NCBI GenBank assembly: GCA_900545175.1
Contig: UQYF01000009.1
Location: forward strand, 1-64,000
Direction: 5' to 3'
DNA from: an uncultured Eubacteriales bacterium
GTDB taxonomy: Bacteria > Bacillota > Clostridia > Lachnospirales > Lachnospiraceae
DNA length: 64,000 nt
Positions 8,561 to 17,645 of the stretch are shown in pieces (the first letter of the stretch is position 1; each line of letters starts with the position of its first letter). The notes under the pieces were generated by a model that was not told the origin of the DNA, made no database searches, and was given only the letters and a program-made list of their open reading frames with translations. A program made the translations under genes and the position numbers.

Positions 8561-9967
8561 ATGATTTTTTCAAGTATTCCATTTTTATATTATTTTCTGC
8601 CTGTTGTAATCCTGTTATATTTTGCGGTTCCGGGCAGAGTAAAAAATGTAGTGCTTTTATTGGCAAGCTTTGTATTTTATGCATGGGGAGAGTTAAGGTA
8701 TACTCTCCTCATGCTCATTATGATAACACAGGGCTATGTCTTTGGAAGGCTTATAGACTCTAAGAGAAGGTGGTCAAAAGTATTTTTGGCCACCTCTGTC
8801 ATAATAAGCCTTGGTGTGCTTGGATATTTTAAATATGCAGGTTTTTTTCTTGATTCATTCAGTGATGTCACAGGTGTTGCAGTTCCGGTACTCAGAGTGA
8901 CATTGCCGATAGGTATCAGCTTTTATACTTTTCAGGTTATAAGCTATGTGGTTGATGTCTACAGAGGCACCGTTGCGGCGCAGAAAAGCTACATCGACAT
9001 GGCAATGTATATATCGATGTTTCCGCAGCTTATAGCCGGGCCTATCGTGAGATATTCCGATATAGAAGGACAACTGCACACAAGGACACACAGCACAGAA
9101 AAAATAGCCAACGGAATAAGAAGGTTCATAATAGGACTTTCCAAAAAAGTGCTCATTGCCAACAGACTTGGAGAGCTTATAGATGCATATACAGGTGCCA
9201 CAGAACCATCGGTGCTTTTTGTGTGGATATATGCTATTGCATGCACGCTCCAGATATATTTTGATTTTTCGGGGTATAGCGATATGGCGATAGGACTTGG
9301 AAAGATTTTCGGGTTCGATTTTCCGGAGAATTTTAACTACCCATATATTTCAAAAAGCATAACGGAATTCTGGAGAAGATGGCACATGTCATTGGGAACG
9401 TGGTTTCGCGATTATGTGTATATTCCGCTTGGCGGCAACAGGGTTAGAAAGTGGAAATGGTTTTTAAACATTATTATAGTGTGGGCATTGACTGGATTAT
9501 GGCATGGAGCTGCGTGGAATTTTGTTGTGTGGGGACTGTATATGGCATTTTTTCTGATATTGGAGAAGATGTTTTTACTTCCATTGTTAAAAAAGAGCAG
9601 AGTGTCAGGGCATATATATACTATGCTCTTAGTTATTATAAGTTTTGTAATTTTCAGTGCAGGAAGCATGTCTGACGCAGTAAGTGTAATAGCAAAGATG
9701 TTCGGTGCGGGTGATATTCCTGTTGTTTCCATGGAAACAGTCTATTATATAAGAAGCTACGCAGTAACTGTTTTGATTGCCGTTATAGGCTCAATGCCTG
9801 TAATAAAGGAATTTTTTGTCGGGCTTGAAGGCAGAATGAAGGGATATAGTGCAGTCAATGTAATATTTACCATAGGTGAGCCGATTTTGCTCGCAGTGCT
9901 TCTTATTATGGTAACAGGTTATCTTGTAGATGGGTCATTCAATCCGTTTTTATATTTCAGGTTTTGA
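8561..9967 (+). CDS. MBOAT-family O-acyltransferase (AlgI/DltB-like)
   Basis: About 468 residues with many membrane helices. The MBOAT core is evident: PEMN-like FDFPENFNYPY, then SITEFWRRWHMSLGTWFRDYVYIPLGGN and the catalytic histidine region ALTGLWHGAAWNFVVWG. Such proteins move acyl (usually acetyl) groups across the membrane onto surface polysaccharide. The start at 8561 gives the typical MIFSSIPFLYYFLP N-terminus; an ATG four codons earlier (8549) is possible. It is followed with overlap by a DHHW protein, the usual partner that completes transfer to the acceptor. The acceptor glycan is unknown. Confidence 0.92.
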   Translation: MIFSSIPFLYYFLPVVILLYFAVPGRVKNVVLLLASFVFYAWGELRYTLLMLIMITQGYVFGRLIDSKRRWSKVFLATSVIISLGVLGYFKYAGFFLDSFSDVTGVAVPVLRVTLPIGISFYTFQVISYVVDVYRGTVAAQKSYIDMAMYISMFPQLIAGPIVRYSDIEGQLHTRTHSTEKIANGIRRFIIGLSKKVLIANRLGELIDAYTGATEPSVLFVWIYAIACTLQIYFDFSGYSDMAIGLGKIFGFDFPENFNYPYISKSITEFWRRWHMSLGTWFRDYVYIPLGGNRVRKWKWFLNIIIVWALTGLWHGAAWNFVVWGLYMAFFLILEKMFLLPLLKKSRVSGHIYTMLLVIISFVIFSAGSMSDAVSVIAKMFGAGDIPVVSMETVYYIRSYAVTVLIAVIGSMPVIKEFFVGLEGRMKGYSAVNVIFTIGEPILLAVLLIMVTGYLVDGSFNPFLYFRF

Positions 9968-9972
9968 TAGAA

Positions 9973-11091
9973 ATGAGGGTAAGAGTGAAAAAATATATAA
10001 ATAAAAACACAATAGTGATTTTTGTGATTGCAGTATGTATTTACGGATTCTTTCTCTGGGGAATCTTAAAGCCTGACGAAGCGTATTCGTACAGCGAGAG
10101 AAGAGGTCTTAAGGGCTTTCCGAAGCTGTCGGTGCAGGCATTGCAGTCGGGACATTTTATGGAAGAGTTCGAAAAGTACACGCTCGACCAATTTCCGATG
10201 AGAGATACCATGAGAAGCATAAAGGCAGTCGGAAACTATTACTTGTTCAGGCAAAAGGATAATAATGGTATATATCTTGCGGACGGATATCTGTCAAAGC
10301 TTGAATATCCGATGAGTGAGAAATCGCTTGACTATGCAGTACAGTGCTTTAGCGAGCTTAATAAAAAGTATTTTGAAGGGAATGTGAATGCCATATATGG
10401 TGTGATTGTGCCTGACAAGAATTATTTTCTAGCCGAAAAAAACGGATATCCGGCATTAGATTATGAAGCTTTTTATCAGACTTTCGAGGATAAGCTTGAT
10501 TTTGTTGATTTTATAGATGTGCGCAGCCAGTTAAGCATTGATGACTATTATTTTACAGACACACATTGGAGACAGGAGAAGATTGTGGATGTCGCACAGG
10601 AAATTGCAGCTAAGATGGGAGTGGTTCTTGCCGGTGAGTATGAGAAAAAGCAGCTTGATATGCCATTTTACGGAGTGTATTACGGACAGTCCGCATTAAA
10701 GCTTCCGGCAGATAAGCTGTGCTATCTTGAAAATGATATGATAAATAATAGCAGCGTATATGATTACGAGTCGGGAAAAACCAATAAAGTCTATGATATG
10801 GAGAAAGCATCCGGCAATGATCTGTATGAAACCTTCTTATCAGGTTCAAGGTCGCTTCTTGTGATAGATAATCCGAATGCTGCAAGTGACAGGGAGCTTA
10901 TAATTTTCAGGGACTCCTTTGGCAGCAGCATAGCGCCGTTGTTTATAGAGGCATACTCTAAGATAACGCTTGTAGACATACGCTATATCTCACCGTCCTA
11001 TCTTGGAAAGTTCATAGACTTTAATGGACAGGATGTACTCTTTTTGTATAGTACGTTAGTGTTGAATAATAGTGATACACTTAGAAGATAG
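9973..11091 (+). CDS. DHHW-family (AlgJ/AlgX-like) acetylation partner protein
   Basis: About 372 residues. One N-terminal membrane anchor (about 12-30) is followed by an extracytoplasmic SGNH-like domain. Motifs include LDQFPMRD (typical of the family, about 75), DGYLSKLE, the active-site-like YFTDTHW (DxHW) and IFRDSFGSS near residue 305. Family members act with an MBOAT protein to acetylate exported polysaccharides. Start choice is uncertain: ATG 9973, or GTG 9985, which has the better GAGGG spacing. The MBOAT stop lies just upstream. Only 4 bases separate it from the convergent AraC gene. Confidence 0.85.
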   Translation: MRVRVKKYINKNTIVIFVIAVCIYGFFLWGILKPDEAYSYSERRGLKGFPKLSVQALQSGHFMEEFEKYTLDQFPMRDTMRSIKAVGNYYLFRQKDNNGIYLADGYLSKLEYPMSEKSLDYAVQCFSELNKKYFEGNVNAIYGVIVPDKNYFLAEKNGYPALDYEAFYQTFEDKLDFVDFIDVRSQLSIDDYYFTDTHWRQEKIVDVAQEIAAKMGVVLAGEYEKKQLDMPFYGVYYGQSALKLPADKLCYLENDMINNSSVYDYESGKTNKVYDMEKASGNDLYETFLSGSRSLLVIDNPNAASDRELIIFRDSFGSSIAPLFIEAYSKITLVDIRYISPSYLGKFIDFNGQDVLFLYSTLVLNNSDTLRR

Positions 11092-11095
11092 CCTG

Positions 11096-11929
11096 CTATA
11101 CAACACCGTTCGCTTTCCTGTACTCTCTCGGAGATATGCCTTTAATCTTTTTAAAGCAGTCTCCGAAATAGTTGCTGTCCTCAAAACCGCACTTTTCTGC
11201 AATTTCAGTGATGGACATGTCTGTATTTAAAAGGAGCCGGCAGGCTTCTATGGTACGCACTGTTATAAGATATTCCTTGTATCCGAAGCCTGTACAAAGC
11301 TTGAATTTGCGTGAAAAATAGGATGGACTCATATTATATTTTGCAGCAAGCTGTGCAAGGGAGAAGTTCTGTGTGAAGTTTCCTGAGATAAATCTGGCTG
11401 CATCTGAAATGATATAATCACCTATATCACCTGCTGGATATGCTGTCTTGGCATTTTCATTACAGCGGAAAACGAAAAGTATCAGTTCATATACATACAC
11501 AGTGAGCATGCTGTCAGAGTATTGGTCTATTCCGTTGTGCTCACGGATTATTTTCTCAAAAAGCTCCTCGACATAGTCACGTCTGTTCGGAGGAATGGAT
11601 ATCTGTCGCACGTCAAAGAATTTTTTGACTGTGTCAGGGTTCAGGGTATTGATGAGAGGATCGATGAAAGTATCGCTGAATACCATAACGATTCGCTCAT
11701 GCGTTTCACCGCCAATGTATGTTGTGCGGTGCAACTCGCCTTTTGGGATTATTATGAGGTCGCCCTTTTTTACAGAATATATAGTATCATTTATGAATAT
11801 TCTTCTTGTGCCTGAAAGCAGATAATAAAATTCATAATATGGATGATAGTGGGCATCCTTCATCTCAGCGTATGCTTTTCCCTTTACTCGTGTTATGTCA
11901 AATTCTTTCTTTTTATCGCTTAAAATCAT
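11096..11929 (-). CDS. AraC-family transcriptional regulator
   Basis: 277 residues. The N-terminal cupin (about 1-130) carries HYHPYYEFYYLLSG and FINDTIYSVKKGDLIIIPKGELHRT, typical of sugar-binding AraC regulators. The C-terminal double helix-turn-helix (about 175-275) includes FSLAQLAAKYNMSPSYFSRKFK and MSITEIAEKCGFEDSNYFGDCFKKIKGISPREYR. It is divergent from the PL26-like gene at 12306, so that gene is the likely target, with a pectin-derived sugar as possible inducer (inference). The start follows AAAGG. Confidence 0.92.
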   Translation of the reverse strand: MILSDKKKEFDITRVKGKAYAEMKDAHYHPYYEFYYLLSGTRRIFINDTIYSVKKGDLIIIPKGELHRTTYIGGETHERIVMVFSDTFIDPLINTLNPDTVKKFFDVRQISIPPNRRDYVEELFEKIIREHNGIDQYSDSMLTVYVYELILFVFRCNENAKTAYPAGDIGDYIISDAARFISGNFTQNFSLAQLAAKYNMSPSYFSRKFKLCTGFGYKEYLITVRTIEACRLLLNTDMSITEIAEKCGFEDSNYFGDCFKKIKGISPREYRKANGVV

Positions 11930-12013
11930 ATTCAGCCTTTCATTATATACAATAGGAAACTTTAAAATTCTTTGTATGGAATTCTCAAGTGTTGTACTTT
12001 ATAATTTTATCTG

Positions 12014-12094
12014 AAAAATGACACAAAAACATAATTCAGTCTATATATTTTAGTTTCGAAACTTATTTTTGTCAATTAAAAATGACAAAAAAAC
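12014..12094. promoter_or_regulatory. Paired direct repeats, candidate AraC-regulator binding sites
   Basis: Two near-identical 17-mers, AAAAATGACACAAAAAC at 12014-12030 and AAAAATGACAAAAAAAC at 12078-12094 (16 of 17 identical), lie in the same orientation 64 bases apart, about six helical turns. Between them is the 12-bp perfect palindrome AGTTTCGAAACT (12052-12063). AraC proteins bind direct repeats, and this lies between the divergent regulator and its likely target. Binding is an inference. Confidence 0.45.
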
Positions 12095-12305
12095 TGTATA
12101 AATAACAAATAAAAGAAATTAAAACGTAGATATTACATTTAATATATAGTATTATAAAACGATACCAGAGTTAAAAGCTCATAAATTAGACGCAGACCTG
12201 CTTGCAGAAAGATTGCGATAGTGCAAAGCAGGCAGCAATACAGTATCACATTTTATAAAACATATATTGTATAAAAATTCAGCTAAGGTTTAAGGGAGGA
12301 CAGCT
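12095..12305. other. Leader region of the PL26-like gene
   Basis: AT-rich with no gene. It contains an imperfect hairpin at 12197-12232 (CCTGCTTGCA with TGCAAAGCAGG) about 70 bases before the start codon. There is no T-run after it, so it is not a clear terminator. Confidence 0.35.
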
Positions 12306-14768
12306 ATGATTAGTATGCATTTAGAAAGATTATACAGGTATCCGAGATATATGGAGCCGATGTGGATTGCAATTCCGGTGAAAAAAGGAAGAATTAAAGA
12401 CGGCTGTGGTGTGCAGGTATTCGATGGTACGGATAAGCTTCCGAGTCAGACAAAAGTGACATCAAGATATGAGGATGGTTCTGTTCGTTTTCTTTTTACA
12501 CGATTTGAGGGAAATCTGCCGGGGAACAGCAGGAAAGAGTTCAGATTATTTTTGGACGATGAAGATTTTAGGACATATAATTATGAGCAGCAGGAAATGT
12601 CGGACGAGGAACAGGATGAGAGTGAAAATGCACAGAATATATATGATTTTGAAGAGCTGGCCACTATGCATGATAAGGATGGCTTTACGGTTGACACAGG
12701 TGCAGTGAGCTTCAGCGTCAAAAATTATTCCGGGAGCATATTTGAGAGCCTGAGCTATGCAGGAAAACTGTACGAAAAAGGACAGTTCAAGGGACCATAT
12801 CTGTGTGATGCATCGGGTGTGAATTATGATATAAATATCAATAACTGGCATGTTGTGGAGGAAGGCCCGGTGTGTACGGTACTTGCCGCTGATGGCTATA
12901 ATGAGACGGAGTTTGGAGGCTGTGAGGAGTCGAAGCACTACAGATTCGAGATAAGACTGACAGCATATGCGGGAAAACCGTGGGTTGAGGTAAGCTACAG
13001 GCTGTTCAATACTTCAGAGGAGCCGTTAGACATCAAGTCGCTTGTATTCTCAATCATGGACGATGCCGCAGCAAAGCAGGATATATCATTGGCGGCACTT
13101 GATTCCTCATCAATGATTGATTCTACAGGCTGTGGAGATATCGTCACAGGTTTAAGGAGCGAAGGCGGTCTGATTTACAGGACGAAGGGTATAAAGGATT
13201 TAGAAGCTATTGAGAAGCTTACACCTGTTGAAAATATCCGCACCTGTGCCGGAGCTTCGAATTATAAAACAGACTTTATCATAGGAAAAGACGGAACACA
13301 GGTTAACAAGATAGCCTATGACAGAGCACTTCTCATGGAGGGAAATGAGCACATGTCAGAAGTATTCTACGGAACTTTTTTTGCAGACAGAACAGATGAG
13401 CGTGGAGGAGTGTGTGCGACAATATTTCAGGCACAGCAGAATTACCCTAAGGCTGTCAAGGCTGACAGGGACGGAATATATGTCATGCTTGTGCCGGAGG
13501 GCTTTAATAAGGTTGTCATGCAGCCTGGAATGGCAAGAGAGCAGAAATTCCTGCTCCATTTTCATGCAGCAGGTGAGAGTATGAAGGAGCTTGACAATAG
13601 GAGCCTCATATACCAGATGCCGGACAGACCTGTTATTGCTCCTTATGTATATAAGAATTCAGGTGCGGTTACGGATGTATTTGCAGACAGAAGCTCTGCC
13701 GACATAGACATGCTGCTTATAAATAAAGGCGATTCTAGAGGAAGATGCTTTGGAATGCTTAACTGGGGCGATACGATTGATTGGAATTATACGAGGCAGG
13801 GACGCGGAGGAGGAGAACCGGTCTGGCTTAACAACGAATATGATTTTCCGCATGCATGTGCACTTATGTATATGAGAATGGGGATAAGAAGATATCTTGA
13901 CTATTGCATGGTACACGCAAGCCACTGGATGGATGTTGATGTCTGTCATTACAGCAGCGACCCTTTAAGAATCGGCGGACTTATAGAACATACAAAAGGG
14001 CATGTAATGAACGGCGTGCTTGTGCCGAGCCATGAGTGGGTTGAGGGATTCCTTGATTACTATCATCTGACAGGTGATGAGCGGGGGCTTGAGACGGCAC
14101 TTGGAATAGGTGAGAACATTATGAAGCTCCTTGACACACCGGCATATACTGTGGCAGGTGAGAGTAATGCGAGAGAGACAGGCTGGGCACTACGCGCATT
14201 GACAGCATTGTATATTGAGACAGGAAATGAGAAGTACAGAGAAAAATGTGACAGAATTGTTGGATATTTTGAAAAATGGTACGATGATTACGGATGTTTT
14301 GCGGCTCCGTATACGGATAATACACTTATTCATGTTGGTTTTATGATTTCTGTTGCTGTCGGAAGTCTTATGAGGTACTATAGAGTAAGTAAAACGGATG
14401 GGCTTAAGAATCTCATAATGCTCGCAGTTGACGATATCCTTGATAATTGTATGTTGGAGTGCGGATTATTCTACTATAAGGAGCTTCCTAGTCTTACAAG
14501 ACTTGGAAATAACACACTTCTTCTTGAAGCGATGGCTACAGGCTATGAGCTTACCGGGGATAAAAAATATCTCGAGGCAGGTCTTGGAACGATTAGATAT
14601 ATACTGCGTGAGCAGTCGCGCTCTGCTAAAGGTGACAAGAAGATAATGGGCGATGCACTGGTGAGCACAGGAGATTCGACAAAGAATTTTGCACAGAGCT
14701 TTTATCCTATTGCATATTACTATAAGTGTATTGTTGAGGCAGGAATGGAAGAGTATGTACACATTTAA
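12306..14768 (+). CDS. YetA/PcRGLX-like protein, possible exo-rhamnogalacturonan lyase (PL26-type)
   Basis: 820 residues without a signal peptide. The layout fits the YetA/PcRGLX family: an N-terminal RIFT-barrel-like domain (about 1-110, WIAIPVKKGRIKDGCGVQVFDG), a central beta-rich domain (about 130-430) and a C-terminal alpha-helical domain (about 480-815) with HASHWMDVDVCHYSSDPLR and HTKGHVMNGVLVPSHEWVEGFLDYYHLTGD. The characterised fungal member is an exo-rhamnogalacturonan lyase (PL26). Here it would act on imported rhamnogalacturonan fragments. The divergent AraC gene supports sugar-induced expression. Start: GGGAGGACAGCT then ATG. The 3' end overlaps the helicase gene by 14 bases. Family call is moderately sure, substrate less so. 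Confidence 0.7.
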   Translation: MISMHLERLYRYPRYMEPMWIAIPVKKGRIKDGCGVQVFDGTDKLPSQTKVTSRYEDGSVRFLFTRFEGNLPGNSRKEFRLFLDDEDFRTYNYEQQEMSDEEQDESENAQNIYDFEELATMHDKDGFTVDTGAVSFSVKNYSGSIFESLSYAGKLYEKGQFKGPYLCDASGVNYDININNWHVVEEGPVCTVLAADGYNETEFGGCEESKHYRFEIRLTAYAGKPWVEVSYRLFNTSEEPLDIKSLVFSIMDDAAAKQDISLAALDSSSMIDSTGCGDIVTGLRSEGGLIYRTKGIKDLEAIEKLTPVENIRTCAGASNYKTDFIIGKDGTQVNKIAYDRALLMEGNEHMSEVFYGTFFADRTDERGGVCATIFQAQQNYPKAVKADRDGIYVMLVPEGFNKVVMQPGMAREQKFLLHFHAAGESMKELDNRSLIYQMPDRPVIAPYVYKNSGAVTDVFADRSSADIDMLLINKGDSRGRCFGMLNWGDTIDWNYTRQGRGGGEPVWLNNEYDFPHACALMYMRMGIRRYLDYCMVHASHWMDVDVCHYSSDPLRIGGLIEHTKGHVMNGVLVPSHEWVEGFLDYYHLTGDERGLETALGIGENIMKLLDTPAYTVAGESNARETGWALRALTALYIETGNEKYREKCDRIVGYFEKWYDDYGCFAAPYTDNTLIHVGFMISVAVGSLMRYYRVSKTDGLKNLIMLAVDDILDNCMLECGLFYYKELPSLTRLGNNTLLLEAMATGYELTGDKKYLEAGLGTIRYILREQSRSAKGDKKIMGDALVSTGDSTKNFAQSFYPIAYYYKCIVEAGMEEYVHI

Positions 14769-17109
14769 GGATGACATCTTAAAAATATCGGTCCGCAGTC
14801 TTGTGGAATTTATCTGCCGTGAGGGAGATATTGATTCAAGACGCGGACGCGGCGGTGACAAGGCTGCTATGGATGCAGGAAGCAGAGCTCACCGCCGCAT
14901 ACAAAAGCAGATGGGTTCGCAGTATGAGGCGGAGGTTCCTATGAAAATGGAATTTCCGTCTCTTAATTATACTATAATAATTGAAGGCAGAGCCGATGGC
15001 GTGATAACTGAGGCTGATGGCATAACAATAGATGAGATTAAAGGGACATACCGGAATCTTAAATATATTGATGAGCCGGTCGGTGTCCACAAGGCGCAGG
15101 CTATGGTGTATGCATATATGAAAAGCGTTGCCGATTCGTTAGACAGTATCAAAGTTATGATGACATATGTGAATCTTGACACTGACGAGGTCAAATATTT
15201 TCTGGAAAGCTACAGCTTTTTGCAGCTTGAAGAGTGGTTTATGGGTGTGTTGGGAAGCTTTAGAAAGTGGACCGATTTTCTTTATACGAGCAAAAAGCGC
15301 AGACAGGAATCACTTCATGGAATGGAATTTCCTTTTGCGTACCGCGCAGGGCAGAGAGATATAGCAGTCAGTGTATATAAGACTATCCGCATGCAGAAAA
15401 AGCTTTTCATTCAGGCGCCGACAGGAGTCGGAAAGACTATGTCTACCGTGTTTCCGGCTGTCAAGGCGATAGGTGAAAATCTAGGTGACAAGCTTTTTTA
15501 CTTGACAGCAAAGACAATTACCAGAACGGTTGCACAGGAAGCTTTTGCGATACTGCGTTCTAAAGGAGCGTATTTTAGGACAGCGACCATAACGGCTAAG
15601 GAAAAGATATGCATGTGCGGCAAGCCGGAATGCAATCCGCTTGCATGTCCATATGCGAAAGGTCATTTTGACAGAGTAAATGATGCTGTGTTTGACATGA
15701 TTACGCATGAGGATGTTATAAGTCGTGAGATAATTGAAGATTATTCTAATAAGTATACGGTCTGTCCGTTTGAAATGTCTCTTGATGCGACTTACTGGGT
15801 TGATGGAATCATATGTGATTATAATTATGTCTTTGACCCTGATGTGTATCTGAAAAGATATTTTGCTGACGGCTCAGCCGGTGATTATATATTTCTTATC
15901 GATGAGGCGCATAATCTGGTTGACAGGGCGAGGGAAATGTACAGCGCAAGTCTTTACAAGGAAAATTTTTTAAAGGTTAGAAGACTTGTGGAAAAGGTTG
16001 ATAAACGTCTTGCAACAGCGCTTGCGAAATGTAACAAGAACTTTCTTGAGCTAAAGAGAATATGCGATGATGTGATTGTGCTTGAAAGCATCGGCGCTGT
16101 GACCATGTCGCTTGACGGACTTTTTGAGGAATTTACAAGATTCTTTGAGGAGAAGCCGGAGTTTGAGTACAGTGAGGAAGCATCGGAACTCTTTTTTGAG
16201 GTCAGGCATTTCCTCAATATGTATGAGCTGATACAGGACAATTATGTGATATACGGCGAGCAGACGGATGACGGGTTTATGTTAAAGCTGTTCTGTGTAA
16301 ATCCGTCTCCATGCCTTGCACAGAGTCTTGCAAAAGGAAAAGCGGCAGTGTTTTTTTCGGCTACGCTGCTGCCTGTGACATACTATAAAGAGCTGCTTAG
16401 TGATAAGGATGACTATGCGATATATATTAAGTCTCCATTTGATGCGGACAACCGTCTGCTTGCGGTTGGATATGATGTCACAAGCAGATACACAAGGCGC
16501 AATGAGGCGGAATTTGACAAGATAAAATGCTATATAGACAACATCACTGCACAGAAAAAAGGAAACTATATGGTATTCTTTCCTTCCTACGGTTATATGG
16601 ACTGTGTGTACAAAATGTATGATGAAGAAGAGCGTGCATCGATAATTGTGCAGAGCAGAGGAATGAATGAGACTGAAAAAGAGCAGTTTCTTAACCGTTT
16701 TAAGAGCTTAGAACAGGATAAAAATGATGGGTGTATAGGATTCTGTGTTACAGGTGGCGTGTTCTCGGAGGGAATCGACCTAAAAAACGAGAGTCTTATC
16801 GGATGCATAATTGTAGGGACCGGAATACCGCAGATATGTACAGAGAGAAAGCTGCTTAAGGATTACTATGACGCTAAGGATGGCAACGGATATAACTATG
16901 CTTACACATATCCCGGAATGAATAAGGTGCTGCAGGCAGCAGGGCGTGTGATAAGAACCATGGAGGATGTAGGGATTATTGTACTGCTCGATGAACGATT
17001 TGCGCGCAGCGAGTATGTTAGGCTGTTTCCAGAGGAGTGGGCGGATTATAAGCTTTGCAGCCGCAATGACGTAGCTTCGATGGTGGCGGGGTTCTGGAAG
17101 AACAAATGA
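14755..17109 (+). CDS. Fe-S superfamily 2 helicase (XPD/DinG-like) with N-terminal RecB-like nuclease domain
   Basis: 784 residues. The N-terminal part (about 1-130) has a PD-(D/E)xK nuclease pattern: Asp81 in GRADGV, then Asp93-Glu94-x-Lys96 in IDEIKGT. The helicase follows: Walker A APTGVGKT (Lys227), four cysteines at 286, 288, 293 and 298 as in XPD-type Fe-S clusters, the DEAH box at 383-386 and a C-terminal helicase domain ending with QAAGRVIRTMEDVG. It should unwind 5'-overhang or flap structures and possibly cleave. The start at 14755 gives the conserved N-terminus and a 14-base overlap with the PL26-like gene. It is probably a repair enzyme unrelated to pectin use. Confidence 0.85.
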   Translation: MYTFKDDILKISVRSLVEFICREGDIDSRRGRGGDKAAMDAGSRAHRRIQKQMGSQYEAEVPMKMEFPSLNYTIIIEGRADGVITEADGITIDEIKGTYRNLKYIDEPVGVHKAQAMVYAYMKSVADSLDSIKVMMTYVNLDTDEVKYFLESYSFLQLEEWFMGVLGSFRKWTDFLYTSKKRRQESLHGMEFPFAYRAGQRDIAVSVYKTIRMQKKLFIQAPTGVGKTMSTVFPAVKAIGENLGDKLFYLTAKTITRTVAQEAFAILRSKGAYFRTATITAKEKICMCGKPECNPLACPYAKGHFDRVNDAVFDMITHEDVISREIIEDYSNKYTVCPFEMSLDATYWVDGIICDYNYVFDPDVYLKRYFADGSAGDYIFLIDEAHNLVDRAREMYSASLYKENFLKVRRLVEKVDKRLATALAKCNKNFLELKRICDDVIVLESIGAVTMSLDGLFEEFTRFFEEKPEFEYSEEASELFFEVRHFLNMYELIQDNYVIYGEQTDDGFMLKLFCVNPSPCLAQSLAKGKAAVFFSATLLPVTYYKELLSDKDDYAIYIKSPFDADNRLLAVGYDVTSRYTRRNEAEFDKIKCYIDNITAQKKGNYMVFFPSYGYMDCVYKMYDEEERASIIVQSRGMNETEKEQFLNRFKSLEQDKNDGCIGFCVTGGVFSEGIDLKNESLIGCIIVGTGIPQICTERKLLKDYYDAKDGNGYNYAYTYPGMNKVLQAAGRVIRTMEDVGIIVLLDERFARSEYVRLFPEEWADYKLCSRNDVASMVAGFWKNK

Positions 17110-17125
17110 TATTAAATATATTGGG

Positions 17126-17175
17126 CAAAACAGGCTGTCTACATTATACACGACTAAGTTTTCGAGCCTGTTTTG
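17126..17175. terminator. Hairpin between convergent helicase and XRE genes
   Basis: Perfect 11-bp arms CAAAACAGGCT and AGCCTGTTTTG around a loop with TTATACACGACTAAG. It lies between convergent genes, so it probably ends both transcripts. The loop resembles the inside of the miniature element at 33571 (TATACACAATTAAG), which may mean it is a decayed relative. Confidence 0.55.
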
Positions 17176-17178
17176 AAT

Positions 17179-17424
17179 TCAATGATTTAAAAGTTGCTTT
17201 TTAAGTTCTTTTTCCTCGTCAGTTTCTTCAAATATGAAAATATCTTTTGGCTGCATGTCCAGAATTAGACACAGATTGTTCAATGCACTTAAATTAATAT
17301 GGGTATCTTCGTTTCGTATTTTTTTAAGAGTATCTTGGCTTAAAAGCCCTGTAGTCTTAGCTTTGTATGTATTAAATCCCACACGCTCAAGTGCATCGCC
17401 TACGTTAAACCTATATTTCAGCAT
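17179..17424 (-). CDS. Small XRE/Cro-type DNA-binding protein
   Basis: 81 residues, nearly all one helix-turn-helix domain of the Cro/CI type: ALERVGFNTYKAKTTGLLSQDTLKKI, then INLSALNNLCLILDMQPKDIFIF, and an acidic/basic tail. This short form, common in Lachnospiraceae genomes, is not linked to a known target. Start: GGAGGTAGCAAT then ATG. It stands alone, divergent from the M14 genes. Confidence 0.8.
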   Translation of the reverse strand: MLKYRFNVGDALERVGFNTYKAKTTGLLSQDTLKKIRNEDTHINLSALNNLCLILDMQPKDIFIFEETDEEKELKKQLLNH

Positions 17425-17645
17425 ATTGCTACCTCCATTTTAACTTTAATTATATATAGTCAGATTTTAAATAAAAGGTCTTTATATTTTCAGTGGTTTG
17501 TTTTATAATAAAACAGATAATGTAAAAAAGCAGAATGGGGCTTAGTGTGAAAAATACATCTGAGACAGTAAAAGATAATGTCTAAGATGTGCTACGATTT
17601 CATACATATTATTAACGCCGACATTCGGCTGCATAGGAGATTTGT

